Origin: Glebionis coronaria
Lineage: Eukaryota; Streptophyta; Magnoliopsida; Asterales; Asteraceae
Assembly: GCA_025667525.1 (NCBI GenBank)
Contig: CM046876.1
Location: 566,615,469 to 566,679,468, forward strand
Reading direction: 5' to 3'
Length of the DNA: 64,000 nt
Position 1 is the stretch's first letter; each line of letters begins with the position of its first letter. Below, one piece after another: positions 23,101-34,750 of the stretch. The notes under the pieces were generated by a model. The model was not told the DNA's origin and made no database searches. It worked only from the letters and a program-made list of their open reading frames with translations. The position numbers were made by a program, and so were the translations under genes.

Positions 23101-24870
23101 AATTATATGTGATGAACCTCCAACATTCATTTAACATGTTGTGACCCCTGAACCCACAGAGACTCTTGCTCCTCAATCTAAATGGAGTAGGAACCAAGAC
23201 ATTTTTCTGGTGAATATTCTTAATGAACCCTCTGAGGGAGTCACCACTAGAGGAAAGTTGAGATCTCTGGAAACTGCCTCAGCGAATGAATGCCTTTTTG
23301 TTGATTTTCTCTCTGAAGATGAACCAAAGAACGTGGCTGATGATGTACTGGATGAAGGTTGGGTTGTAGCCATGCAAGAAGAATTGAATTAGATCAAGAG
23401 AAACAAGGTGTGAACTCTAGTAAAAGCCCCAGCTGGAAAACAAGTGGTTGGAACTAAATGGGTCTATAGAAACAAAAGGGATGAAGTTGGCATGATAGTT
23501 AAAAACAAGGCTAGGCTTGTGGTGTTGGGGTACAATCAATTTGAGGGTATTGATTATGATGAAACTTTTGCACCAGTGGCTAGATTATAAGCTATCAGAA
23601 TCTTCCTAGACTTTGCAGCTTAGATGGGGTTCATGGTATACCAGATGGATGTAAAGAGCACTTTTCTAAATGGTAAGCTTGTAGAGGAAGTATATGTCTA
23701 TCAACCCCCAGGGTTTGAAAGTAGTGACTATCCTGACCATGTTTGTAGACTTCACAAAGCACTCTATGGGCTGAAACAAACGCCTAGAGCCTGGTATGAG
23801 ACTCTATCAAAATTCCTACTTGAAAATAAATTTGTCAGAGGTACCATTGACCAAAACCTGTTCACCTATAGGTCCAAGGATGATGTCATTTTAGTACAAA
23901 CTTATGTGGATGACATAATTTTTGGTTCAACCAACATTACCTTGAGCAAACAGTTTGCCAAACTTATGACCAAAAAATATGAAATGAGCATGATGGGGGA
24001 ACTAACTTTTTTCTTGGGTTTTCAAATCAAACAAAATTCAAAAGGAATTTCTATTTGTCAAGAAAAATATGTTAGAGATTTGCTCAAGAAGTATGATCTG
24101 TCTGGCTCTGCATCAGTGAAATGCCACATGCTTCCTCCCAACAACTTATGAGCTGATGACTCAGGGGTCTCTGACAATAAGACCTTATACCGAGGCATGA
24201 TTGGGTCACTGATGTACCTCACAGCAAGCAGACTAGACATACAATTTGCCACATGTCTCTGACTCTATGTGCTAGGTACCAAGCTAACCCCAAGGAATCC
24301 CACCTTGTAGCTGTCAAAATAATTTTCAGATACTTAAAAGGATATCCCTCACTGGGTCTCTTGTATCCAAATGGATCAGGCTTCGACCTCAAATCCTACT
24401 ATGACTCAGACTACGCTGGGTGGTGCCTTGATAGAAAGAGCACCTCTGGGAGCTGTCAAATCCTTGGAGGAAAGTTGGTGTGCTAGAGTGCAACGAAACA
24501 AAACTCAGTGGCCATGTCATCAGCTGAAGCTGAATATGTAGCTGCCGCTGGTTGTTGTTCTCAAGTTCTCTGGATGAAAAGTCAGTTGGCTGATTATGGG
24601 ATCAATTATGAAAAGGTTCCCATATTATGTGACAACACAAGTGCTATAGCCATCTCCAATAATCTGGTACTTCATTCTAGAACCAAGCATATTGACATCA
24701 GATATCACTTCATCATAGACCATATTTTAAAAGGTGATATTGAGCTTCATTTTATACCCACTGAATACCAGCTCGCTGATATTTTCACCAAGCCTCTGGC
24801 TGAGCCATGTTTTACTAGGCTGGTTGCTGAGCTGGGTATGCTCAATATAGTAAACAAATCTGATAAGTGA
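20200..24870 (+). pseudogene. SIRE-like Ty1/copia gag-pol, decayed
   Basis: The order is that of a copia polyprotein. Gag C-terminal coiled coil lies at about 20,240-21,090 (EVSKLSIENESLTDENAEL). A CCHC knuckle follows (CKHCGFKNHSSKDC near 21,113). The protease region reads DSGCSRHMTRVKQYL near 21,589. A GAG-pre-integrase zinc motif lies near 21,970-22,100. The integrase core has D in VIVDEFYRF, D in IKSDNGTEL and E in KGVAEWRNRT. RT has YVDDIIFG near 23,904, and RNase H lies at 24,253-24,870 (SSAEAEYVAAAG). At least ten in-frame stops or shifts break it, for example near 20,338, 21,706, 22,449 and 23,390. Many stops replace Trp, Gln or Arg codons, as expected from C-to-T decay. The 5' LTR and the start of gag are missing. 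Confidence 0.87.
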
Positions 24871-25213
24871 TCTCTGTCTCTAGGCATTTAAGGGAACTGA
24901 ATGTAACGAGGTAGTTACATTCTAATGGGAGTTAATATATTCCTATATTTAATTCAAATGATTATTCTTCAATGTCAACAACTTTCTCGCTTTCCAAGAG
25001 GACATAAAAATCACTTGAAGGGTCAAGGGGTCCCACTTTTTCTTAAAAGGCAAACATTTGCATTTTTAATGCTTTAATTGAAAAACGGAAAAAGCTTTTT
25101 ACAAGCCCTTGACTCACTTTCATTTTATCACATCTCACATATTTTCACACACACACACACATACATACTATTCATCTCTCTCTCTAATCCTCCAAACCTT
25201 CACCCAAACCACA
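24871..25213 (+). other. Spacer between pol and the second ORF of the SIRE-like element
   Basis: This is noncoding. A CACACACACACACA run near 25,147 and a CT-rich stretch near 25,175 precede the ATG of the next ORF and could be a promoter or leader. Confidence 0.5.
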
Positions 25214-26384
25214 ATGGCGTCGTCTGCAACAAACCCTTCATTCACCGTCTTGGCTGCTTCTAACGTTGATTTTGGGGTAACCGAGGGAAAGATTGCACTC
25301 AACAATTATGTTGCGCTTCTCAAATACAATAATCCACTTTATACACCATTGTTATCCTTCCTCAAGAACTCACCAATAGCCGAAGCCATTACTAGGGAAC
25401 CTTCTACATGCTACTCGCAATACTTGAGGGAGTTATGGTTTTCTGCTGAAGTTGATCAAACATCCTCACACATCACCTTCAACCTCTCAACCCATCCTCA
25501 TCCTCTCACCTTTGATTTCTCAACCTTTTGTCAGGGTCATTGGACTTGACGTCAATAAAGATATGACCGTTGTGCCAGCCAGCGCCACTGTAAATAAGGC
25601 TCTAGCAACTCTTCGTCCTCATGATGATGATGACAAACCTTTCACATCCCAAGCCTTCCAAAACAAATCCCTGATTAAGGTGAACTATTTCTCGTCCATA
25701 TGAAGGACGCTGATGCTTTACATTGTAAAATGTTTGGGAGGAAACCAAGGGTCACATGATCAGTTGAATGGAGTTCAACAAGCTATTGCTTACAACTTGA
25801 TTTGGGGGCAGGACATTGGAATCGTCCATATACTCTACACTAACCTCATTGCTAAGCTTGAGAATAAAGGGAAGAAGAATCGACTGGCCACCATTTGCTA
25901 CACTAGATATCTCTCTCTCATTATAGAGGATATTCTTGGTGAAACTTACACAAACGATGAACTTCACTCTTTCTCTCCCTATCACATCACCTCATCATCG
26001 CTGAAGACTCCTCTAGATGATGAAGTGCCATTGACAAGGCACATGATGAAAGTTGTTGGGCTACTTGATGATGAAGAAGAGCCCTTGATCCCTCACAATA
26101 AGGTGAATGCTGAAAGTCAGATTGACAAGTATCTGTCCATGACCTCTGTGCAGTCTACTTCTCGGCCCAAGGTGCTGAAGGATAAGAAGAAGAAGAGGAA
26201 AGACATTCCCCTTTCCTCTGAAGCCCCTTCTGTTAATCCATCGAAGAAGACCAAGACCAAGAAGAACCCATCCCCTTCTCCGGTGGATGTGGAAAAAGAG
26301 CCAACAACTGACAAACAACTAGAGTCTAGTGTCTCCAAGTCAGCAGAGACGACTAAGAACCCTCTCCTCGATGATATCTCTCAG

Positions 26385-27236
26385 GTATTAGTTTGTCTTA
26401 TGATTTTTTTTTGAGGTTTACAAGCAATCACTCTCAAAAGTCTGTAGAAGAGAGTGATGAAGTTTAGGGTGTACCTCAACCCATAGAGTGTTTGTGTCAG
26501 CACCTAGATCTCTTAGGATTACCTGTACACTATGTCTTGGCACTAGGAAATGACTCATTTGTGCTCATAACGCACCCTGATGATCCTTCACCCTCTGGAC
26601 TGTGCTCTTGTCAATAACAACTTGAGCACATTATAGGTCCCGACCCAGAGTCTCTGCACTTCACATAGACTATGGGTCCCCTCATCATAAAAGAGTCCCA
26701 AAGAATTTATTCTTTTGGGAGGACTGAATAATCATCCTCAGTCTTCCTATGGGCAGCGATAAAATGCGACCTTTACCTTCAAATACTTCACAACTAAAAG
26801 AGTCCCAAGGAGCAATCCTTCAGGGGGAGCTGGATAATCACACCCAGCTATCCTAGGGGTAGAGAAAGACGACCATTCCCATATCATGTTTCACAACTAA
26901 AAGAGTCCCAAGGAGCAATCCTTCAGAGGGAGCTGGATGATCACACCCAGCTATCCTAGGGGCAGCGAACGACGACCATTCACCTCATAATTTTCACAAA
27001 TCAAAAGAGTCCCAAGGAGTAATCCTTAAGAGGGAGCTGGATAATCACACCCAGCTATCCTAGGGGCAGCGAATGGCGACCCTTCAACATATTTTTTTTT
27101 CACAATAAAAGAGTCCCAAGGAGAAATCCTTAGGGGGGGGCTGGATAATCACACCCAGCTTTCCTAGGGGCAGTGAATGACGATCTATAACTTCATTATT
27201 AATTCACACACTGGTCACTAACAAATCTCATAACAG
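26385..27236 (+). other. Putative 852-bp intron in the env-position ORF
   Basis: The donor is TCTCAG|GTATTA and the acceptor AACAG|GCTTTC. Both flanking exons stay open and the join falls between codons. The intron contains the tandem hairpin array at 26,689-27,190. Confidence 0.65.
26689..27190 (+). repeat. Five tandem units of about 104 bp with two stem-loops each
   Basis: Units begin with AAAAGAGTCCCAA at about 26,689, 26,796, 26,899, 27,003 and 27,107. Each can form a first hairpin, AAGGA-loop-TCCTT, with loops GCAA, GCAA, GTAA and GAAA in units 2-5, all of the GNRA type. Unit 1 has AAAGAA-TTTA-TTCTTT instead. A second hairpin has arms AGCTGG and CCAGCT in units 2-4. Unit 1 has GACTGA and TCAGTC, so three pairs have changed on both sides. 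Confidence 0.85.
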
Positions 27237-29205
27237 GCTTTCAATCTTCATGAGGAACAACAGAACAATGATGCATTCACCTCTGCTGATGATGATAATG
27301 CTGAAGCCTTCACCATTGATCTAGCTGCCATGTCAGACATTGACTCCATGCTCGATGATGAAGTCTTTATCATTGAAGATGATCTTACTGTTTCAGACTT
27401 TGAAGACATGGATGCTGATGATGACCAAGTGACATCTAGTTGAAGCCCATTCCCTTTCCATCAATGATTAATGTTCAGGAACTTGCTGCCAAGCAACTAT
27501 GGGAGCAGCGGCCTATTCCACTCCCCACCTTGCCAAGTGTTATGGAGCTAGGGGCAAGAAAACACTAGGAATACTTGAAGAACCTCAAGCCAGTCCCTGT
27601 TCCAAGAATGAAAGATGTCCAAGAACTGGTCGCTGAGGATCTATGGGTTAAGAGGGGAGACATCAGCATCACAAAGCCTAAAGTCACAAATGATGTTCTC
27701 CTTTCTGAGATACAAACTCTCACCCATGCTGTTGAAGAACTCACTACCAACTTAGAGACTTCCCTAATTTCATCTGTGGAATCCTCTCTGACTTCATTGC
27801 TTTCGTAACTACTAGGTAATGCCTTGAAAACTCAACTTCCAGTAGTTATAAACCAGAGTCTACAACAGTACATGTCATCAGTCCTCACAATAGCTTTTAA
27901 GGCAAATGTCGCAGCCATTGCCAAGGCCTCTGAACCTTCCATGCAACTTCTTCAGAAACTATTACAGAAAGAGCTTAAGGAAATATGTCTCTTTGTACAT
28001 GAAAAATTCCTTAAGTTCCATAAAGCAGGATCAGGCACAACTACTGCTAGCGTTATGCCTGAGGGGGAGAATTCTGCTACCTCCATCTCTAAAGAAGAAG
28101 AAGATGATGCTCCACCTAAGGGGGAACAACCACTTAAACAACCAGAACCCACAACAGAGATCCCCACACCAAAGCCTATCAGATCTTTCAAACCCATCAC
28201 TGAGGTGGAAAAGGACAAAGGGAAAGGCATTGCCACTGAGGTGCCAGTAACAACCCTGCACTCCTTGCAAGAGGAAGGAGGATCCACACCCAAACACTCG
28301 GATCTGAACAAGTTCAAAAGAACAGATGAACCACCACTAACCCTAGAGCAAGCAAAGGCTCAGATCATTGAACAAAAAAGGTTAGCTGGCATCAGAGCTG
28401 CTGAACTAAAAAGCAAAGAGGCTTTGAACAAACTGCTCTCACCAGCTGTAAAGGAGGCTCAGCTAAAGAAGCTCAAAGAACTTGAAGCAAATAGAAACAA
28501 TCTTCAGAAAGAGTATGAGAAGATTGTAAATCAAAGAGCTGAGCCTGGGCAAATCACCAAGTACACCTGCTACATTGATAAATACCAAAAGGCGGTGATG
28601 ACCCTATACAAAAACAATGATATAACCAACTACAAAGTCAGCAATGACTTCAAACTCAGAGATTTGGGTCTCTCTAAATGGTTGGAAGTATTGTCTCTTG
28701 CCCAAAAGAAGACTGGGCCTGGTGCAGCCCAAATGATGAAAAATATACAAGCTAAGCTTAATTGGGTAAGAGACACTGCTAAGAAGCTGAAGCTACCTTT
28801 GCCTCCCCAACTATCACAACAACAACAAACACAAGGACAGAGAAAAAGGAAAACCCAATGGGGCCTCTGGTAGAGAAGATGGTAACTGAAAATGTTGTGG
28901 TAGATGGAATGTACAGAAACCTAGTACTTCCAAAAGAGATTGCAAAGCGAGTGAGTGGTCAAGTCTACTCTGAACCAGAGAAGGGAATGGTCTTCATGAA
29001 TGGTAACTGTGAATACTGCTTCCAGAGGGAAAATGGATTGCATTTGGCTTCAACCATACAACTCATCAGACTCAAGTAAGGTATATTGAGGAATTGCAAA
29101 GACGTCAGTGACTTTGAGTTCAAAATTGAGCTGATCATTAACTCCAAAGATGATAAAGTCGAAGCACAGAGAACTGTTGACCAAGGCCTTGATCGTTGAA
29201 AAATC

Positions 29206-29361
29206 TTTTGTTTTTATTTTACAGCATTGGGTGTCCATGTAATAGACTAGGTTCTTTATGTTGAATAAAAATCTAAGGTATGTTTGTTAAAATTATGTGT
29301 AAGAAGAAGTTGTGTACTAACTTACAATAATTCTAGACTTAGTATAATTTGTAGGGGAGAT
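29206..29361 (+). promoter_or_regulatory. 3' untranslated end and polypurine tract of the SIRE-like element
   Basis: GTAGGGGAGAT at 29,351-29,361 directly precedes the LTR start TGTTGGGC and is the likely plus-strand primer. Confidence 0.7.
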
Positions 29362-30209
29362 TGTTGGGCAAATGAAAGTTTTAACTATGGCCCAGTCTAG
29401 ATTTCTTTAAATTAGACTAAGTGTTACTGGTAACTGATAGGACCAACGACAGAGACCAGACCAGCAGAAGGCAAAGCCTCAGCTGGCACACCAGGAACAT
29501 TCAAGTCAAAGACGACATCAGAGAAGTCGAAGACAATCTGAACTCATACTTACCAGCGATTATGAATAGTTGGGATGTTGAACGAATGTGTTGGTGTTCA
29601 AGGATCTATGAGTTGACAATACTCAGAGATCACTTAACAACCCTAGAAGTTTGATACAAGCAAAGCTTGTCTGATCCTTTTATAGTTTAGGCAGGAGAAT
29701 CTACAAAGGGTTTTGAGCGGGACAAAACAAGAGATTCAAGATAAAGCCTAGTACGACCTAGTGGGACAAAAGGTGAACAGTTGGCAGAACTGTTCACCTA
29801 AATTAGTTTAAAGGTATGTCTCAATTTAGACATGCATTTAATACGTTGTACTTTTTAACTCAGAAGATGACACGTATCAACTACTCCTACTAAGGAAGCA
29901 ACCTCGTACCACTATAAATAGGAGGGAGAAAGAAGAGTTATTTAACCCTTGTACTTGGATAAATTATCTAAGTTCTTTCTCCCTTTGGAACCTTTGAGCC
30001 CTCAGCTGTCCACAAGTGACTCATAGGTTCTCTTGTAAACTTGAGGCTCGAATCAAGTTTACTCGTTCTAGGGTTCATTTCTTATTGTCATTCAACGAGT
30101 GTATTCATAGCACTTTTGTAATACTTTGTTTATAGTAGTTAATAAAGCATTACTCGTTTGAAAAGTATTTCGTTGTGCATTTGTGTTTATAAGAGTTATA
30201 GTTTCAACA
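29362..30209 (+). repeat. 3' LTR of the SIRE-like element
   Basis: This 848-bp LTR starts TGTTGGGCAAATG and ends TTTCAACA, so its tips form the inverted pair TGTTG/CAACA. A TATA-like CTATAAATAGG lies near 29,921, followed by a probable transcribed region. Confidence 0.8.
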
Positions 30210-30214
30210 ATTTT

Positions 30215-32223
30215 TGTATTTTGGGACTTTCAAAAGGGGTGTCGTGTTTTGGTTGATACACGAATACCGAGACACCAGGTCTTGGTGTGTGTGTGGTTGG
30301 CAGCCGTGACCCACACAGGGGTCGTGGTGTTTGGTTTTGCCAGCCATAGTCAACAAAAACCCCAAACAGTGGAGTCGTTTTGTAAAAGGGGTGTTTGGGA
30401 TTACATGCAGTGGGAATAAATAGCTTATCAGGGGGTGTTTGTTTGAAATAGTGGCAACCGAGACATAGAATATGTCTCGGTGGGTCTTAGACAGGGAGCA
30501 GTGGGAACCACTGCATTAACGATGAGAACATAAATGACCAAAAACAGTAGGAACCGCAGGGGAACAGTGGTTGCCGGCTTAAGTCGGTGGCTACTGTGGT
30601 GGACCAGCAGTGAACGAGCCTCAACCGGGGGCTGTTGGGCTCTGTTCGGTTTAACCCCGGACATGGGTGTCTCGGGGAGAGTTTCGACTCGGGTTTTTTT
30701 CGGGATCACGAGTAATATAGAATACAAGAAATTTTGTTAAGTTTTGTTAAATCATTTATAAATATGTTTAAAAATAAAGTTAATTATACTGTTTTGTTTT
30801 ATTAATTTAATTAGTAAAAATTAAATTGATATGAACTTTATTTTTTTTAACTACTTAAAAGCATGGAGTTTTATTTATGATTTATGTTCAAAGAAATTAA
30901 TTTGAGAATCTTTCTAATTTAGGAAACTTTCTATTTATAGTAGGTTATTGTTTTTAGCAATATCGTAAATATCAGAATACGTAGTACAATAATCAGTAAA
31001 TAAATAAAGACATTCAGAATTACAATATTTCAAGAATCCGTAACAATACAAGAATCAGTAACAATACAAGAATACAATAAATCAAACTCTTAACAGTAAA
31101 AACCTAGTAAAGGTAAACAACTATCAGATAACTTATTCGCGTCCTTTATTCATGTAGCTCGCGTGAAGTCAAAGTAGGAGTTCTACTTGTTTTTCCTTTC
31201 AGCCAGTTACTGGACACAAGGTACAGAACTCCCGTCCTTCATAAAAGACTTCCTTCTATGCATGATTAGGATTCCCCGTCTGCAGCCAAAAGTTTTCCCT
31301 AATATATGTTTTAAGCTTATCAGTAATCAATTTAATAACTATATAAATTGCCTGAGCTTTATATACAAGCATGACCAGTTATGTACTAGTTACGGAGGTA
31401 CCGTAACCATGACACTAAAGGCACCGGTGTCATGACTCCTCTGCGAGGGAGTGAGTTCTCGAAGTGTCCCATTTATATCAGCTTGACCATTTTAATCATT
31501 ATTATCAGTGGGGCGTATGGGTGCATCCTAGTCTATCAATTTACAATTATCAGGTGAATGTGATGTGTGCTCTACATCCTTCCCATTGGAGTTGATCCCT
31601 CCACCCAGCACATTATTTAGAGGTCACCCTCTACAACATGACGAGGTCACCCCTCCATTTATTCATGCAGCAGTTGTTACAACACATGACCTATATAAGC
31701 TCTTGGCAATTAAAATACAGTAAATGCATGTTTTTAGATTTAACAGTTAATAATTCAGCTTTATTATTTATAAATCAGACTCCTCAGATTATACAAAGCT
31801 TTCCACTATTTTACATATCAATTATATCTTCAGTATTTGTTATATGTTCCATTTCAGTATATTCTTATCATGCTTTATATTCGTTCACTGAGCGTTATGC
31901 TCAGCCGTGGTTTTCCTTTCATGTTCCAAACGACAAGTTCACACGGACGCTCTTAGGACTTCTGAGAGAGTACGTGCATTGGATGGGAGATATCTAGACT
32001 CCTTTACTTTATGCACTTATACATTACTTTGGTTGTTTGGACATTGTTTCATCCCTTTTCCTTTAGTACTTAATCTTTTATATTAGAGCTTATGTTTGAA
32101 TTACCGATGTTTGATTCCGGTATTTCCGTTATGGTTAGTTAATATTTAATACATTGCCTTGCATGCTTTAATGACACGCCATAAATACACGTAATGGTCT
32201 ACTTATCCAAGTGGGGTGTTACA
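30215..32223 (+). repeat. Solo LTR, diverged relative of the Tekay LTR
   Basis: This 2,009-bp segment starts TGTATTTTGGG and ends GGGGTGTTACA. It is flanked by the 5-bp duplication ATTTT (30,210-30,214 and 32,224-32,228). Its right two thirds follow the Tekay LTR block by block: a CCCGTCCTT...GATTAGGATTCCCCGT block near 31,232, a GGAGTTGATCCCTCC block near 31,588, GTTCACTGAGCG near 31,883 and ACCGATGTTTGATTCCGGTATTTCC near 32,102. About 750 bp of the left end of the Tekay LTR has no counterpart. There is no internal region, so this is a solo LTR left by recombination. Confidence 0.85.
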
Positions 32224-33020
32224 ATTTTTGTCTTACAAATTTTGACCAGATTTTTTCTTTTTCAGAATCAATTGGATACCCAATAATTTTAAAGTACCTA
32301 TCAATAGTATGCCCATTATACCTACAATTTTCACACACCAACTCAGAATTCCCATTTGGGTCTAAAAGTGTTAGGTCTGATAGTAGTATTAGGTATAGGG
32401 ATATTACTATTATTAGGTTTAAAGCCACTAGAGTTAAAACTTTGGTTCCTTTGAAAATTGAATCTAGCGTGCCCATTAGATAAGAAAGCAGATGTCTGAG
32501 TCCTCTAAGAGGACCTAGACACATTTCTAGATGCAACTCTGTGAGATTCCTCACTAGATATGATAGCATAAGCACCTTTAATATATTCATGTAAGAGTCA
32601 TCAAGTCCCATAAAAATTGCATTAATTTCAACAACTTGTTATGATTCTTAAATTGATTATTAGCAGTGCACGCACAATTAGGTAACTCAATCATAGCATC
32701 TTATTGCTTCCACAAAGCATTCAAACCATAATAATAATCATATAAATTTGAACCATTTTGCTTCAAAGTGTTAATTTTGTGGTGAAAATTAAATATAACA
32801 GACCCGTCAAGTTTATGATAAGTTTCTCTCAAATCATTCCAAACATGTTTAGCCTTTCTTGAGAACATTTGTCCAATAAACGGTTGTTTAGATATAAAGT
32901 TAAGAATCCAACCCAAACCTACATGTAGTTATTTTCATTTTCAATATTTTTTTTGTTCGAATCATTAAATAAGAGATTGTTAATTTGCTCATTAATAGAT
33001 TATGTATGTGTCATTGCTTT
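32224..33020 (-). pseudogene. Ty1/copia gag fragment, antisense
   Basis: The minus strand codes for pieces of a copia Gag. An N-terminal part near 33,000-32,930 reads INNLLFNDSNKKN. A central part at 32,916-32,701 includes HVWNDLRETYHKLDGS and NTLKQNGSNLYDYY. A knuckle region near 32,340-32,260 reads CENCRYNGHTIDRYFKIIGYP. Frames change between the pieces. The pol part is absent: the SIRE-like LTR lies beyond the solo LTR on the left. A primer-site-like TGGTACCAGGAAGC on the minus strand near 33,117 suggests the 5' end of this element is close by. Confidence 0.72.
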
Positions 33021-34058
33021 TTGCACGACACAAATGCAACACATGATGATTTGTGCATATTTAATTGTGTGTTATATATTCAATTGATCAAGGTGATGTA
33101 TCATGTTCTGCTTCCTGGTACCAAATGCTGATGATAAGTCTTCAAATGTTAGCTAATTGATTTGTTGTTTTAAAACTATGTAAGTTGATCCAAATGGATG
33201 TTCGTGGTCTTTTAAAACTAACGTGGTTGTTTTAGACATATCGAAAGGTGTAGAAGATATGACCTTCAAGACGTTTTTTTCTTTCTCTATTAGTTCATTA
33301 TATGTTTCTTATGAAAGATTCAATATGTAGTGTTGTTTTTCTTAACATTGTGTGACTTTTTTTATGTTTAAATGGCTTTAATTACGGTTTCAACAAATCT
33401 TGGCTTCAGAAGGTTAGAATAATATTTTTGGGTTACTTTTGTAGTTTGTGTAGTTATTTGATCTAAATGAATATTGGTTTGCTGAAAGAAAGGATGCTCT
33501 CTTCGTATTGTGACGGAATACATTGATTTGCGCAAGTGTAAAATGGTGAGACATTAATTTTAGAGCTTCTAGTTTTTGGAAAACTTTATTCTTGAGTTGT
33601 TTAATTATGACGGTCGAACAAGTGAATGGTGTGAATTCGAACGGTAGGTTTTTGCATATTTAAATTTTTTTACGATATTTTGTATAAGCTTAATAATATG
33701 CAATGTTCAAGCTGGTGAATGAATTTCTTTGTAGGTGGTATGCTAAACGTTTCCTACATCCAGACATTATGGCACCGCATGACCACATAGAACTGGTGAA
33801 GAATACTGTTTACAAGTTCTTCAGCCCGGTTTATCAGAAATAGTGGACTATTTTCATAGAAAAATGATACTAAAGTGTGGATGTAAGCCAGGTGTTTTAC
33901 TAACTCTACCTTTACACAATAATACTTTTTGTAATTCTGCAAATCGATCTTTTATATTGTAAAAACTTTAATATCTTTTACACGGAGATTACATGTAACT
34001 TTTGCGTAATACTACAAATCGATATTTTATAAAACACTGTTGACGATCCCTCAAGGCT
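33021..34058. other. Noncoding stretch with an unidentified exon-like fragment
   Basis: This is mostly AT-rich. A block at about 33,735-33,840 begins after TTTCTTTGTAG, like an exon after a splice acceptor. It reads RWYAKRFLHPDIMAPHDH and continues to a TAG. I do not recognise the parent gene. Its position just upstream of a Helitron terminus makes a captured gene fragment possible. Confidence 0.35.
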
Positions 34059-34087
34059 CCGTGAATTTCACGGGTCAATAAACTAGT
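34059..34087 (+). mobile_element. Helitron 3' terminus
   Basis: A perfect 7-bp stem (CCGTGAA, one base, TTCACGG at 34,059-34,073) is followed after 9 bases by CTAG at 34,083-34,086 and then T. This hairpin-then-CTRR-T order is the usual Helitron 3' end. The 5' end was not found. Confidence 0.6.
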
Positions 34088-34304
34088 ACGCTTATAACAA
34101 AAGATTTGATAATTTGGTGGCTCTAATTTGGATGCGGTCCTATGCCGATGCACATGGTGCACTTGTGAATAGCCGGCTTTGCATGAAATAATATATAAAT
34201 TCGAGTTTCGTTTGTTTTTATGCCTTAATATAAAATAAAACTTAGCTACTCGAGCTTACTCGTTACATAAAGCTTGTTTATTTATTTTGATTTTGTTTAC
34301 TGAA

Positions 34305-34692
34305 GTTATGTTTGGTAAGAGTTATTTTGCAGCTTTTATAGAACTGTTAGTTTTTTTTTTAAAAAAATAATATAATAACTTTGTTTGGGATAATAATTTT
34401 TTTAAACATGTTAGCTTTTTATTTTAAACAAATAGTTCTAAAATAAAAAATTTATTCATAAAGTTTTTTAAATTGTCAAAACCTGTTAGAGTTTTAAATA
34501 ACTGATATACCTTTCAACTATATTATAATTTATTTAAATATATCATTTTACATTGTTAACAGTTAATATATCAAACACTTTTATTAAAAAAATAGGTTAT
34601 AATTGATGTTAACAACTTTTTAATAAACAACTTACAACATATAATTGACATCTACAACTTACAACTTACATTTAATTTTACCAAACATAGCC
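34305..34692. mobile_element. MITE upstream of the BRCT gene
   Basis: This is an AT-rich segment of about 390 bp with inverted ends: TTATGTTTGGTAA on the left and TTACCAAACATAGCC on the right. It has no coding capacity. It ends about 35 bp before the TATA-like box of the next gene. Confidence 0.6.
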
Positions 34693-34727
34693 TAAGCTCG
34701 CGCACGTAAACCGTACGCGAAACCGAT

Positions 34728-34750
34728 TATATAAAAAGAAACGTCACGTG
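34728..34750 (+). promoter_or_regulatory. Probable core promoter of the BRCT-PHD gene
   Basis: A TATA-like TATATAAAAAG lies at 34,728-34,738 and a G-box CACGTG at 34,745-34,750, about 240 bp before the start codon. An ORF of 67 codons (34,756-34,959) starts close to the expected transcription start and could be an upstream ORF if it is transcribed. Confidence 0.45.

Larger units (their letters stand above)
25214..29205 (+). pseudogene. Env-position ORF (ORF2) of the SIRE-like element, two exons, broken
   Basis: This long ORF lies downstream of pol, where SIRE elements carry an envelope-like frame. It starts at ATG 25,214 (MASSATNPSFTVLAASNV). The N-terminal part includes YLRELWFSAEV, then CLGGNQGSHDQLNGVQQAI, and ends in a Lys/Pro-rich stretch. 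A GT-AG intron (26,385-27,236) then joins ISQ to AFNLHEE in frame. The second part has two copies of a motif reading LKPxPxPxM...VQELxAxxLW (27,442 and 27,578), a charged coiled coil (28,330-28,560) and a C-terminal module ending in HLASTIQLIRLK. The wording resembles predicted proteins from Asteraceae. I see no clear signal peptide or membrane anchor, so an envelope role is unproven. Frameshifts or stops occur near 25,545, 25,700, 27,441, 27,808 and 28,870. Confidence 0.68.
20146..30209 (+). mobile_element. SIRE-like copia element, 5'-truncated
   Basis: Gag-pol, a second long ORF region, a purine tract and one LTR lie in order on the + strand. The LTR at 29,362-30,209 differs from the one at 19,836, so the element lacks its 5' LTR here. 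Its right end touches a solo LTR insertion. Confidence 0.75.

Noticed and set aside
19836..30209. The LTRs at 19,836 and 29,362 as the pair of one element.
   Set aside because: They differ in length (310 and 848 bp) and in sequence beyond the TGTTGG tip.
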